A stretch of DNA of 64,000 nt from Dictyobacter kobayashii (lineage in GTDB: Bacteria; Chloroflexota; Ktedonobacteria; Ktedonobacterales; Ktedonobacteraceae): NCBI RefSeq assembly GCF_003967555.1, contig NZ_BIFS01000002.1:2480001-2544000 (forward strand), read 5' to 3'. Under the pieces are notes generated by a model. It was not told where the DNA came from and searched no databases. It saw only the letters and a list, made by a program, of their open reading frames with translations. The position numbers and the translations under genes are program-made. Shown piece by piece: positions 1 through 8,762 of the stretch (its first letter is position 1; the number at the start of each line of letters is the position of its first letter).

Positions 1-29
1 CAGCAAATATTATATTATCCAAATGATTG

Positions 30-267
30 GGCTTTTTTAACTTCCTCCAGAGATCGCAGGGAGGGAGATCACGAGTCAGCGGTAAGATGTGTAGAGTGTG
101 TGGTGGGCGGTCGCAGCCTCTCCCTCCTGCAAACAGGGAGATCACGAGCAAGTGATCAGACATACCTTATTTCATGTGTAGAGTGTGTGGTGGGCGGCCG
201 CCCACCACACACTCTACACTCCCAACCCGGCGCCGCAGGCGCCAAAGAGAAACATAAAAAAGCCCTG
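30..267 (+). repeat. Dispersed repeat family A, composite double copy
   Basis: Two tandem, partly degenerate copies of a non-coding element also found near 9378, 31397, 42031, 51838 and 60990. A complete copy starts with CAGGGAGATCACGAGCAAG, holds a GC-rich hairpin (GTGGGCGGCCGCCCAC core, 193-208) and ends with GCCGCAGGCGCCAAAGAG followed by an A-run and GCCCTG. The composite begins GGGCTTTTTTA and ends TAAAAAAGCCC, an 11-bp terminal inverted repeat. The 15-mer ATCCAAATGATTGGG occurs at 17-31 and again at 268-282. Open frames across it are by-products of the palindrome. MITE- or REP-like by structure; mobility is inference. Confidence 0.75.
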
Positions 268-309
268 ATCCAAATGATTGGGTTTGCTGAGAGAAACAAA
301 GATATAAGT

Positions 310-881
310 TTAATCTTCAGTTTCCAGATAGACCTTAAAATAAACCTCACTAACCGGAAGTGATATTTCTAAGCTCTCAAGCTGAATGGTGTCCTGGCGA
401 TCCTCATACTGAGAAACTTCCCACTTATAGGTGCCGACGCGGTGATGATGTTCAATTGAGCAGGAACGAGAATCAATCAAAAGAATTTCTAGAATAGTTG
501 GATAATGCTTGTAGGCTCTTAGCTTCTCGGTGGTGTCTATGCGCTCTGTGGTGGGGACAGCACTTCTACGACGACTGTTGGCGCTTCCAGGGCCTCCTTA
601 CGTGTCCAATCGGCGGGATCGCAGGATACAGAAGCATCCGGGCAATAATATTTACTTTCTGACAGCCGCACCAGGGCATCAGAATTGTAGACGTGACATT
701 CACTCTCGCGTAAAGCACTGCGTAACAAGCTAACTATATTTGCCCCGATCTCAGAATGAGCCAGGGAGCCGCCTGTCATCAAACGAATATCGCCATCGAT
801 ATACTCATACTTTCGATCAGGAAACGTCTCGCGCATGCGCCAGTACTCAGCTACAGTATATTTACGCTGTGGATCATACAT
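310..881 (-). CDS. Uma2-family endonuclease, frameshifted
   Basis: Uma2/DUF820 proteins are PD-(D/E)XK-fold putative restriction-type endonucleases of about 190 residues, common in Chloroflexota and cyanobacteria. The N-terminal part (881 down to 537) carries the family hallmarks: the opening YTVAEYWRMRE, KYEYIDGDI, the PDASV acidic strand and VVVEVLSP. It then meets a stop at 537. One frame over, starting near 555, the protein continues as ERIDTTEKLRAYKHYPTILE and EILLIDS and ends at TAA (310-312). Adding one base near 550-556 restores a full-length protein; the 572-base span is one short of a multiple of three. Either a sequencing deletion or a recent null allele. Confidence 0.8.
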
Positions 882-1036
882 ATATTGTCCCCTTTCCCTT
901 CCCTGATACGGTGGAAATCCCTTCTACCCATGCAAAATACACCATACACTATCAGCTAACGACATGCAACAAGCAGGCGCGCCTAAAAAGTTAGCTCAAC
1001 CTGTTATTATGCCAGGGCAAAGATCTATCCTTATCT

Positions 1037-1092
1037 TATACATATTGAAATGATGTGGTCACTTAACCAACTGCATCATTTCAATATGTATA
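1037..1092. other. Perfect 19-bp hairpin
   Basis: TATACATATTGAAATGATG (1037-1055) is followed after 18 bases by its exact reverse complement (1074-1092). It sits between the start of the Uma2 gene and the end of the next minus-strand gene. No T-run follows, so it is not a standard terminator. It could be an operator or a stabilising 3' structure for the gene ending at 1147. Confidence 0.55.
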
Positions 1093-1146
1093 AATGAATG
1101 TGGACTGGCTCTGGAAGAGCCGTATCCAGGCTAGCTGGTTTGTGAT

Positions 1147-1689
1147 CTATCGCCGCGCGGAAGATTTTTCCAGCTCGTGTTGATATAGATCGAGCAAAGC
1201 AAGCGCGAGTGACTCAGCGAGCCTGGTCCAGAGAGAGGGATCTCCGACGTCGTTGGTCATGTCCGTGACCAGCAGGCTGCTGGCAGCATCGATCACTTCT
1301 CGAATGAGTTGCTCCTTCGAGAAGGCGTAGACTCGGTGGCTCTTCTCCTGACCAGAAGGCGCATCGACCACTGACCAGACATGTTTATCCTCTTTAATTC
1401 CCAGGTATCGGATATGGTAATTATGGTAATCCAGGCCGCCACAGGCAGGCTGAATATGCAGGTTGTAATGACAGGCAGGCTGGCGCGAGTCATACTCGCG
1501 CAGCCCCAACTGTGCCTGCTGTTGGATCAGCAGCTCCCGGCTGGTCCACAAGCTCCTCATCTGTCGATCTCTTTGAGCGGAACGTTTTTTCCGCCATCTG
1601 GATCTTCGGTGCATAGCTCTCGCTCCATTTCGTTGTACCCATGTGGGTAAAGGAAGGAGCGCACTCAACAAGGCAGGAGGGTAGAGCAT
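1147..1689 (-). CDS. Hypothetical protein
   Basis: A 180-residue frame, with an alternative start at residue 26 (MHRRSRWRKK, 1614). The first 25 residues are low-quality sequence, so the later start is plausible. The N-terminus is strongly basic (RRSRWRKKRSAQRDRQ). The middle has a Cys/His-rich stretch (PACHYNLHIQPACGGLDYHN). The C-terminal half looks helical. No known domain was recognised and no signal peptide or membrane segment is visible. It stands alone. Confidence 0.5.
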   Translation of the reverse strand: MLYPPALLSALLPLPTWVQRNGARAMHRRSRWRKKRSAQRDRQMRSLWTSRELLIQQQAQLGLREYDSRQPACHYNLHIQPACGGLDYHNYHIRYLGIKEDKHVWSVVDAPSGQEKSHRVYAFSKEQLIREVIDAASSLLVTDMTNDVGDPSLWTRLAESLALALLDLYQHELEKSSARR

Positions 1690-2025
1690 GAGGGAGAGCA
1701 GACCTGAAGTGGTCCCCTATATGGAGAAAAGGCAGAAGAGACGGAATGGAAGAAGATTACCTGGCTGCATCCCTGGCTGCTTGTCCGTGCCATCAATTGA
1801 GAGCGCATGAATCAAGGGCAGAAGCGCATATTCTGTGGGTTGATACTGCTACGCGTGAGCGCGCAGCCCGCATGAACACTGGACTGTCACGTGACAGCCT
1901 TCTTCTTTGCCCTGGCATCAAGCTCTAAACTGAGGGACTTACCGATTCACAGCAACCATGAGACGGCCTTTCCTGAATGATAGAATTTGAACGATAGTCT
2001 TGAGGAAAATATCATAACATATTAG
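1690..2025. other. Intergenic stretch without supported genes
   Basis: Short open frames exist here (for example 1746-1928 on the plus strand) but lack a ribosome site and look unlike protein. No repeat or hairpin of note was seen. Confidence 0.4.
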
Positions 2026-2238
2026 AAAAGAGCCAACAAGTTTCTGGCAGGGCTTGCATGTAGTAGTATTGGCACAAACGCTACTCCTCAGGTGATTAAT
2101 TCTGCTGACGAAGTAGTAAAAAGAACGAATAGATTGCTACGAGACTATATTGAAGAGTATAATAGCGGAAAATCTTCTACTGTATACAAAGAATCTAATG
2201 CACAGGTAGATTGTTTGAGAAGAGGGAACTTTTCATGA
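2026..2238 (+). pseudogene. Gene fragment overlapping the CPCC protein gene
   Basis: A 70-residue open frame follows an in-frame TAG (2023-2025). It reads KFLAGLACSSIGTNATPQ, then VVKRTNRLLRDYIEEYNSGK, which is convincing protein but has no ATG. It ends at TGA 2236-2238, so its stop overlaps the downstream ATG (2235) in an ATGA arrangement typical of translational coupling. Probably the 3' end of an upstream cistron whose 5' part is lost or out of frame. Function unknown. Confidence 0.45.
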
Positions 2239-3029
2239 CAATAGCGGCTACGAGCACGTTCTCTGAGGAAGACCATCAACTTAGCGCGGCCAATCAGCTG
2301 GGCACGCCTCTAAGTGTCTATATAAAGCCTGGATCTAAGCGCGATCTTCTTATAACTATCTTGACCGAGGTTATTACAGGCATAATTTTGCTGTCCTCAC
2401 TACTTAATGATATCTCTCGTATTTATCATATTCCCCTTTTATGGAAAGTTCTCTATTCCCTGTTTTTCACATGTCTTTTTGGCTATCTTATAATGCGACA
2501 AGAGCAGGAAAGGCGTGTAATTATTTGTGAACATGGCCTGCTTGAGATTATAAGAATGATCGGGCGCAAGAGCATAAAAGTTGTACTTTGGCAAGATGTG
2601 GTAGAAGTTTCAGCAGCAGGAACTTTGCTTACCTATCGAGCTGACGGGAGAAAAAAGTTTGCCTCATTCATGCTTGACGACAAATACCAATATCGTGGTG
2701 AGTTAATCGCGTCGATCGCAGAACATAAGCAGCAGTTCGGTCATGCGGGAATCCTAAGGGAGCTGACCTTTCCCAAACCCGAGGATGGAGGGAAATATCG
2801 CTGCCCTTGTTGCGGCTTTAGAACCTTGAATGAGCGCGGCGAATACGAGATTTGTGTGGTTTGTTACTGGCAAGACGATGGACAGAGGGATGTGGATGCC
2901 AACATAAACCGTTCTTTGAGCCCGAACCATATGAGTCTTGCGTTGGCCAGAGAAAATTATCATAAGTTTGGAGCGATACACAAAAACGCCCTGGCATCTG
3001 TGCGCCCACCCTTGCCAGAAGAGCTGTAG
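2235..3029 (+). CDS. Membrane protein with C-terminal CPCC cysteine-rich domain
   Basis: The ATG at 2235 has an AGAGGG ribosome site 8-9 bases upstream and overlaps the stop of the preceding fragment; a TTG at 2211 would add eight residues but lacks such a site. Residues about 35-100 form two membrane helices (LTEVITGIILLSSLL and VLYSLFFTCLFGYLIM). A soluble stretch then resembles a PH-like YcxB-type domain (EHGLLEIIRMIGRKS, WQDVVEV), a weak call. The last 75 residues are a Cys_rich_CPCC domain: YRCPCCGFRTL, YEICVVCYWQDDGQ, and a Lx2ARxNYxxFGA motif, as in that Pfam family. The CPCC domain presumably binds zinc. Fusion of membrane helices to CPCC is unusual. Confidence 0.75.
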   Translation: MTIAATSTFSEEDHQLSAANQLGTPLSVYIKPGSKRDLLITILTEVITGIILLSSLLNDISRIYHIPLLWKVLYSLFFTCLFGYLIMRQEQERRVIICEHGLLEIIRMIGRKSIKVVLWQDVVEVSAAGTLLTYRADGRKKFASFMLDDKYQYRGELIASIAEHKQQFGHAGILRELTFPKPEDGGKYRCPCCGFRTLNERGEYEICVVCYWQDDGQRDVDANINRSLSPNHMSLALARENYHKFGAIHKNALASVRPPLPEEL

Positions 3030-3140
3030 TTGCCTCTCGACGACCAATACCATTCGCTGAAACAGCAACAAGAACACAAATTGCCTGTGCGCGTAGCCTG
3101 TCCTCGATACATTTCATTTAAGAATCAAGCAATGCATCGG

Positions 3141-3331
3141 AAGCAACAATAATAACGATCTGTACGTGCGGGGCTTGCCCCGCTTTTAACCTTCCATTTC
3201 GAAAAAGCAACAATAACGACGATTTGCAACTATTTAATTGGAAGTGTGGCATTATTATTATTAATTTTTCGCGCGGGAACGGATTAAGCGGGGGCAAGCC
3301 CGCACGTACAGATCGTTGTTATTGTTGCTTT
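3141..3331. repeat. Dispersed repeat family B, copy 1
   Basis: A 191-bp element with long terminal inverted repeats. Left end AAGCAACAATAATAACGATC, then TGTACGTGCGGGGCTTGCCC; the right end is the reverse complement (ending GATCGTTGTTATTGTTGCTT). The AT-rich middle contains GCAACTATTTAATTGGAAG. Other copies: 6878-7240, 34364-34557, 49456-49645, and a half copy near 27873. No coding capacity; MITE-like. Confidence 0.8.
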
Positions 3332-3497
3332 AGCGGGTTTGTTCAGGGGAGAGATAAGGGTTGTTGAGGATTCCCAGCAGGTTGTGGGTTTCGGTCGGGT
3401 GGTCGATGAAATGCATGCCGTTGCGCCTGATCGCCACCCAGAAAGGGCTCCCCGGCGCCTTTCTGCTCTGGGTCTGCGTGAATCTGGCCTGGAGGAT
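3330..3497 (-). pseudogene. C-terminal gene remnant next to repeat B
   Basis: An open frame with no start after an in-frame TAA (3498-3500). It reads SRKAPGSPFWVAIRRNGMHF, then IDHPTETHNLLGILNNPYLS, and stops at 3330-3332. The composition is protein-like. Its stop codon lies on the outer edge of repeat B, so the element either landed just behind the gene or took part in its truncation. Family not recognised. Confidence 0.35.
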
Positions 3498-3699
3498 TTA
3501 TGAGAGCGTTACCTTGCACTCTACCTGCCGCTTTCCATGCTGTTCTTCTATTAGGTATCTCTGATCTGCTGAATGGCTGCTATCTGGGCCAACTCTAGAT
3601 GCGGGAAAATAACAATGGCGCGTCTTAACATATTATTTTTACCCTTTCACTTGTTTATTGTTATATTCCATTATATAGAAAAATTTGAGTCACGAGCCA

Positions 3700-4980
3700 T
3701 TATGCGACCGTCAGGGGCTCCAACTGATAGGGATAGTTGCTATGCCAGTATTCGGTGCCGTTGCTGGCGTTGAGGGCATAAAGAATACTCCGCCCCTGTC
3801 CATCAATGCTGGCGAGATAGACCACTCCGCTTACCACGACAGGTGGCACGAAATAGACACTCGGGCTACTCCCCAGGCTCTCATGCCAGAGTACTTTGCC
3901 ATTCATGCTGTTGAGAGCATAAGTGCCATCGGCATTGATATAGAGCACATTTCCTGGGCTGACACTCATTCCTGTTCCTTGACCGGCCAATTGCTTGACC
4001 CAGAGCACGCTACCTGTTTGCTTATTCAGAGCGTAAAGATTCTGGGCACCGATATAAATGTTCCCATTCTGTACGACCGCGCCTTGATAGAAGTGCAGGT
4101 GATAGTTCCTGAGTACCTTGCCTGAGTTGGCGTCCAGGGCATAAAAACTACCAGCATCCGGGCTACCGATTGAACCGAGCGTGCCGACGAAGATCCGTTG
4201 GTCAGAGACAACGAGTGGACCGCTGATAGGTTCACTCTCATCAGGTGCAGAGCGCCAAAGGATTTTGCCATTCCTGGCATCAATGGCATAGATGTGATTC
4301 TGAGTATTAGCGTAGATGGTATTGTCTACCAGAGCCTGAAGTGAGAGTGTCCCATCTGCATCCTGGTTGATGGCAACGCGCCAAAGCGCTTTCCCATCCT
4401 GCGCGCGCAACGCGTAGCTGCCGCTGTATACAATATTGTCCTTCACGAGGGGAGCTGCATAATCTGCAAAGGGTATATTAACAACTCCACAATCGCCAGG
4501 CGCGCTCCAGAGCAGCGAACCACTTTTCCTATTAAAGGCTACTGTATAGTCTCCATCCTGACTAATACAAATATAGACAGCATCGTTTATCACTTTTGGC
4601 GTGCCGAATGTGGGAAATGGATGTTGCGGACAATGCGCCCCTGGTGGGCATTCAAATTGTCTGGTTGATTTCACTTGTTGACACCAGCGCACTGTACCAT
4701 TGCTGGCATTCATAGCGTAGAGATGGGTGTAGGTCGAGACATAGAGGGTTTGTTGTGCCCTGCCTGGTGCGTTCCTGGTCACAACGGGCGCTGATGGCCG
4801 GTCCTGACAGCTACTGATGGCCACATTGTTTCCTGGAAGTGTAGAATGAAGAGAAGTTCCTGTGGGAGTGGATCTGGTCGAGATCCATGCATTTACGAAC
4901 GAATCACAACCGATAAGCAAACTGCATAGCGTGAAAAGAGCGGCGAACAGGCAGAGTTTCTGCCAACGGTATTTTAACAT
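3700..4980 (-). CDS. PQQ-binding-like beta-propeller lipoprotein
   Basis: The start ATG at 4980 has an AAAGGGGA ribosome site and opens a lipoprotein signal: basic MLKYRWQKL, a hydrophobic stretch, then the lipobox LLIGC with Cys at residue 24. The longer open frame up to 5397 is GC-rich and lacks a ribosome site. The mature part holds at least six PQQ-like blades, each ending in a YALNxxNGxxxW-type motif (LYAMNASNGTVRW, TVAFNRKSGSLLW, IYAIDARNGKILW, FYALDANSGKVL, LYALNKQTGSVLW, TYALNSMNGKVLW). Such proteins are extracytoplasmic scaffolds or, rarely, quinoprotein enzymes; no PQQ ligands are evident. It is monocistronic. Confidence 0.88.
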   Translation of the reverse strand: MLKYRWQKLCLFAALFTLCSLLIGCDSFVNAWISTRSTPTGTSLHSTLPGNNVAISSCQDRPSAPVVTRNAPGRAQQTLYVSTYTHLYAMNASNGTVRWCQQVKSTRQFECPPGAHCPQHPFPTFGTPKVINDAVYICISQDGDYTVAFNRKSGSLLWSAPGDCGVVNIPFADYAAPLVKDNIVYSGSYALRAQDGKALWRVAINQDADGTLSLQALVDNTIYANTQNHIYAIDARNGKILWRSAPDESEPISGPLVVSDQRIFVGTLGSIGSPDAGSFYALDANSGKVLRNYHLHFYQGAVVQNGNIYIGAQNLYALNKQTGSVLWVKQLAGQGTGMSVSPGNVLYINADGTYALNSMNGKVLWHESLGSSPSVYFVPPVVVSGVVYLASIDGQGRSILYALNASNGTEYWHSNYPYQLEPLTVA

Positions 4981-5446
4981 GGAGTCCCCTTTATCTGCAA
5001 AATATGTCTTCATTAGATAGAGATGCTTTTCTATGCATAAATGTTCATTTTCTGCTAGAAGTACTGATTGCCCCATAGGCTCATCAGGCCCGCTGGTCAA
5101 AACCACGCTAACTGCGTTTTGGATGGGAAGATAGTACCCTGAATTACAATAGCAAAGGATGCTGGAGTATGGATTATTTAGCTGTGCAAAGGGCACCGGA
5201 TGCGGTGACTGTGCAGTTGGAGGATCGCCGGGTGTCGTTGCTGGAGCATGGTGAGGGGCGCTGGCGGCAGCCTGTGGCATCGTCCGGGCTGCGTTTCCTG
5301 GGGGGATCATTGGGAGCGCGGCTATGGGGCCCTGGAGTGGTGCGGTCTGGTGCCTGATTAAAAGAGAGGATGAGTGCGTGGAGCCGATGAGCCCCACGCA
5401 CTCAGCTATACGAGAACCGTACTGCTAGTCTATGGTTAAGTGTAGA
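4981..5446. other. Intergenic stretch with GC-rich segment
   Basis: Holds the 5' region of the lipoprotein gene and a GC-rich block (5165-5360) open in several frames. One plus-strand frame (5169-5357, 62 residues, MDYLAVQRAPDAVTVQLEDR...) has AAAGGA nine bases before its ATG and a hairpin just after its stop, so a small gene is possible but unproven. Confidence 0.3.
5372..5403 (-). terminator. Hairpin, likely terminator of the AraC-type gene
   Basis: GAGTGCGTGG (5372-5381) pairs with CCACGCACTC (5394-5403) across 12 bases. On the minus strand it follows the regulator gene and is followed by ATCCTCTCTTTT, a weak T-tract. Confidence 0.5.
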
Positions 5447-6339
5447 TCAGGCTTTTTTGACGATTGGGATATAGATCTCGACATTATCAATTTGTTGCTC
5501 ATTACCATCATAAAGCTCATAATCGACCTTTCCCTCGGCGAACTCATAGCCGGAGTCAGGGAACCAGGTACCATGAATATACTTCCACGTCCCCTGGATT
5601 GCATTAGAGAACTCGGGCCCTGCCGTCGACTCAGCGGTTGGCACCGTGAACACAGCATACGTCGCCTCAGGTATCTCGCCACGGAACATCTCTGCCGGGA
5701 CGCCATCGTAATCATGGACCTCAACGGCAATCACATAAGAGAAGTTGCCAGTTATAGGGTCTGGTGGTAGACATGCCCCGATTTCATTGTGACGGACAAC
5801 ATGGAGCTGTTTGTGCAGCATATCAAACTTCTCGGGCGTCATCTGGCCCAGAATGCCGGGATATCCCTGAGATTTTGTCCCTCGTTACAGGTTGTTTTGA
5901 GCTCGTAGCCTGCGATTTTGGCGGCCGGTTTTACCACGATCTTTGGTTCCACGACAATCGATCCTTTCAAATTGTGTTGCATCAAAAGTAGCAAATCTAC
6001 TTTTTTGGGCGTTTGTCCTGAGACATAGATACGGTATTGTTCGGGAGAACAGCCATACGTCTTGCGGAAAGCCTTGGCGAAGCCATTGTGGGTATCAAAG
6101 CCATAGTCCAGCGCGATATCGATGATCCGTTTGCCACAGGCAAGTTGGGCGGCCGCGTGCGCCAGGCGCCGGCGCCTGATATAGTCCACAACGGGTATGC
6201 CAACATAAGCGTTAAACACACGATAGTAGTGATAGGGCGAGAAACCCGCGATCCTGGCCAGCTCATCAACCCTGATCTCTCCTTGCAGGTTCTCTTCAAT
6301 ATAATCAATACTATGCTGGATACACTTGAGGTAATCCAT
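5447..6339 (-). CDS. AraC-family regulator with GyrI-like effector domain, frameshifted
   Basis: The start at 6339 has AGGAGG six bases upstream; a TATAAT lies at 6368-6373. Residues 1-105 are two AraC helix-turn-helix motifs (IEENLQGEIRVDELARIAGF, then GFAKAFRKTYGCSPEQYR). From residue about 130 the effector-binding SRPBCC/GyrI-like fold begins (IVVEPKIVVKPAAKIAGYEL). The first frame stops near 5839 after IPAFWAR, and the second resumes at MTPEKFDMLHKQLHVV and runs to VEIYIPIVKKA at 5447. Inserting one base near 5842 joins FWAQ to MTPEK, giving a normal ~298-residue regulator. This type usually senses small hydrophobic ligands and controls efflux or detoxification genes (family knowledge). 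Confidence 0.85.
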
Positions 6340-6539
6340 GGCGTTCCTCCTCTTAACCGATGTCAGCATTATAGCAAGCGAAATTGTGTTCTACTGTTCC
6401 ATTCTTGCGCTTTTCGTGGCTGTGCGAAAAAGTTTGTGGCAACCGCTAATCTGTGCCATACAACCTTGTATTCTTTTGAACGTATCTCAAAGAAGAAGGT
6501 TGAATCCTGTAAAAAGTTTACGTGAGAGGAATAATTGCT

Positions 6540-6875
6540 ATGATGCCGCAGCAAGAAGCTAACGAGCCATCAAAGGCGCAAGCAGGCGCAGACTATGGAA
6601 AATATGAGGGCGAGACGGCCTACTCATACCAACAATTCGAGCCTCCCTACCAGCAACCCCTGCGTGAGGAGTCAGCCAGCAAGCTGTATCCACCGGCACC
6701 CGACAACACGAATCTGTTCCGCCTCATCGCGTTTGGCATGACACTGGTGGCTCTAATCGTGTGTGCCATGATCTGCTTGCTGATGGTTGGTGGCACCGGC
6801 GGCTGGATCAGCTTCTGCGCCGCTTGTTTGACCATCTTTATTGTGGGCACGGTGGTCATCGATAAAATCAAATAA
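6540..6875 (+). CDS. Small membrane protein, two transmembrane helices
   Basis: The start at 6540 (two ATGs in a row) has AGAGGA upstream. Residues 1-58 are polar and rich in Gln, Pro and Tyr (SYQQFEPPYQQPLREE). They are followed by two membrane helices (LIAFGMTLVALIVCAMICLL and WISFCAACLTIFIVGTVVI) and a short KIK tail. No family recognised. The stop is immediately followed by the repeat B array. Confidence 0.6.
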   Translation: MMPQQEANEPSKAQAGADYGKYEGETAYSYQQFEPPYQQPLREESASKLYPPAPDNTNLFRLIAFGMTLVALIVCAMICLLMVGGTGGWISFCAACLTIFIVGTVVIDKIK

Positions 6876-6877
6876 TA

Positions 6878-7240
6878 GGTACGGGGGCTTGTCCCCGCTT
6901 CTAACCTTCCATTTCGAAAAGGCAACAATAAAAAAGATCTGTACGTGCGGGGCTTGCCCCGCTTCTAACCTTCCATTTCGAAAAAGCAACAATAATAACG
7001 ATCTGTACGTGCGGGGCTTGCCCCCGCTTCTAACCTTCCATTTCGAAAAAGCAACAATAATAACGATCTGTACGTTCGGGGCTTGCCCCCGCTTCTAACC
7101 TTCCATTTCGAAAAAGCAACAATAATAACGATTTGCAACTATTTAATTGGATGCGTGGCATTATTATTTCGTCTTTTTCGAGCAGGAGCGGAATAAGCGG
7201 GGCAAGCCCGCACGTACAGATCTTTTTTATTGCTGCTTTT
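6878..7240. repeat. Repeat family B, copy 2, with tandem amplification of the left arm
   Basis: Four head-to-tail units of about 62-65 bp, each with ACGTGCGGGGCTTGCCCC, CTAACCTTCCATTTCGAAAA and CAACAATAATAACGATCTG, precede one normal middle segment (TTGCAACTATTTAATTGGA) and one inverted right arm ending near 7240. The units differ by only a few bases, so the expansion is recent or actively homogenised. Confidence 0.85.
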
Positions 7241-7354
7241 GCTTGTTTGCATTATTTCTTGATCGAGAAATATTAGCCCTTGCGGTTATTTTTTAGGCCA
7301 TCCTATAATGAATTAAATCAATGCTGTCAATGGATGAAGATATCGGAGAATGTT

Positions 7355-8149
7355 ATGGATTTAGGTTTACAGGGCAAGGTCGCGCTGGTCATGGCGGCCA
7401 GTAAGGGGATTGGTCGCGCCTGTGCGCTGGCGTTGGCGGCCGAGGGAGCCTCGATTACGATCGGTTCGCGTAACCAGGAGACGTTGGAGGAAGCGGCCAG
7501 CGAGATCCGGAGTCATAACGGGGCGAATGTTCTGGTGGTGCCCACTGATGTGACGCGCGAAGCGGATCTGGCCGCGATTGTGAATGCCACCATTCGTGAA
7601 TATGGTCGGCTGGATATCGTGGTCAATAATGCTGGTGGGCCACCGATCGGCTCGTTCGCGCAATTTGATGATGCCCAGTGGCAGGCCGCCTTTGAACTGA
7701 CCCTCCTGAGCACCGTACGCCTGATCCGCCTGACCCTGCCCTATCTGCGGGAGAGTGGTAGTGGGCGTATCATCAACATCGTCAGCACCTCGGTCAAACA
7801 ACCGATAGATGACCTGCTGCTCTCCAATGCCATTCGGCCCGGCGTGATCGGGCTGGCGAAATCGCTCTCTATCGAACTGGCTCCTGACAACATTACCATC
7901 AACAATGTCTGTCCCGGCCGCATTCTAACCGATCGCCTGCGCAAAGGTCCCGGCATGCAGCAGAAGCGCGAGCAAGGCATCAGCGAGCAAGAGGCGCTCA
8001 AAGACCTGGCCAAGGGCATTCCTATGGGCCGCCTGGGTCAACCCGAAGAACTGGCCAGCCTGGTAGCCTACCTCTCATCGCGCCAGGCAGGCTACATCAC
8101 CGGCACCACCATCCAGGTCGATGGCGGCCTCGTCCGCTCATTATACTAA
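7355..8149 (+). CDS. SDR-family oxidoreductase with altered catalytic residues
   Basis: The start at 7355 (MDLGLQGKVALV) follows GGAGA. Length 264 residues, normal for a classical short-chain dehydrogenase. The Rossmann loop is AASKGIG in place of TGxxxGIG; the NNAG motif is present and STS provides the usual serine. Where YxxxK is expected the sequence is LSNAIRPGVIGLAKSLSIEL, so Tyr and Lys are replaced by Ser and Arg. This matches a recognised divergent SDR subgroup related to 3-oxoacyl-ACP reductases that lacks the standard tetrad. The C-terminus (GYITGTTIQVDGGLVRSLY) is standard. Cytosolic; substrate unknown. Confidence 0.9.
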   Translation: MDLGLQGKVALVMAASKGIGRACALALAAEGASITIGSRNQETLEEAASEIRSHNGANVLVVPTDVTREADLAAIVNATIREYGRLDIVVNNAGGPPIGSFAQFDDAQWQAAFELTLLSTVRLIRLTLPYLRESGSGRIINIVSTSVKQPIDDLLLSNAIRPGVIGLAKSLSIELAPDNITINNVCPGRILTDRLRKGPGMQQKREQGISEQEALKDLAKGIPMGRLGQPEELASLVAYLSSRQAGYITGTTIQVDGGLVRSLY

Positions 8150-8190
8150 AACACTAGCTGCTAAAACACTATAAAGAATGAAGCAGCACA

Positions 8191-8724
8191 TTATGTTAAA
8201 TGGTGAATGATGAGGCCGGCGTGCGAGAGAGGTTTGCTGGGATCGTTGAGGTCGGTGTTCGTCTCATAGTCGAGCAGGACAACTGTCCCGTTTTGTGAGA
8301 GGCGGCGCAGCTCGGCCAGTTGTTCCTGCAAACAGTGCTCGATCACCCATTGATAAGAGGGCAGATAGATTTGCTGGCGCGCCTCTAGATACGGCAGCAG
8401 CTCCTTGCCGTTGACGCCCGCGCGGTGTCCGAGTACGCGACCATAGGTGCGTACGGTACGCTTGAGCTGTCGCATGCTGGTATTGGTAAACTTGCCTGTA
8501 TCTATATCAGCCCGCTCAAACACCTTGAGTCCCTGCCAGATCCCCTCTACGCTGGCGCTGCTCCAGCCGGGCGAGAACGGAACCGGAATGCCACCGTGCG
8601 GATAAAACGGGCTGAAGCGAATCCATGGCTCGACCCCCTGGGATGTCACATCAATGATCCTGGCCCCTGGATAGCGCTGCTGTATCGTTGCCGGGGACGT
8701 ACGATGATTTTGAACTACCAACAT
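8191..8724 (-). CDS. DUF6939-like hypothetical protein
   Basis: A 177-residue soluble protein. The segment RYPGARIIDVTSQGVEPWIR, then FSPFYPHGGIPVPFSPGW and SVEGIWQGLKVFE, matches my memory of the DUF6939 family in Actinobacteria and Chloroflexota; I could not check this. The C-terminal part has VVLLDYETNTDLND followed by KPLSHAGLIIHHL. Ribosome site weak (AGAAAG). Function unknown. Confidence 0.65.
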   Translation of the reverse strand: MLVVQNHRTSPATIQQRYPGARIIDVTSQGVEPWIRFSPFYPHGGIPVPFSPGWSSASVEGIWQGLKVFERADIDTGKFTNTSMRQLKRTVRTYGRVLGHRAGVNGKELLPYLEARQQIYLPSYQWVIEHCLQEQLAELRRLSQNGTVVLLDYETNTDLNDPSKPLSHAGLIIHHLT

Positions 8725-8762
8725 ATACTATTAATCTTTCTGAATAAGTATAAATAGCACTA

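Noticed and set aside
100..363. Open frames of 64-87 residues on both strands at the left end
   Set aside because: They run through the palindrome of repeat A; both strands are open only because the hairpin lacks stops.
1746..1928. 60-residue plus-strand frame
   Set aside because: No ribosome site and no protein-like pattern.
4981..5397. 139-residue N-terminal extension of the propeller lipoprotein
   Set aside because: The lipoprotein signal and ribosome site define the start at 4980; the extension is Pro/Ala-rich noise.
6878..7240. CRISPR or plasmid iteron array
   Set aside because: Whole 62-65 bp units are repeated with no unique spacers; they match repeat B arms elsewhere.
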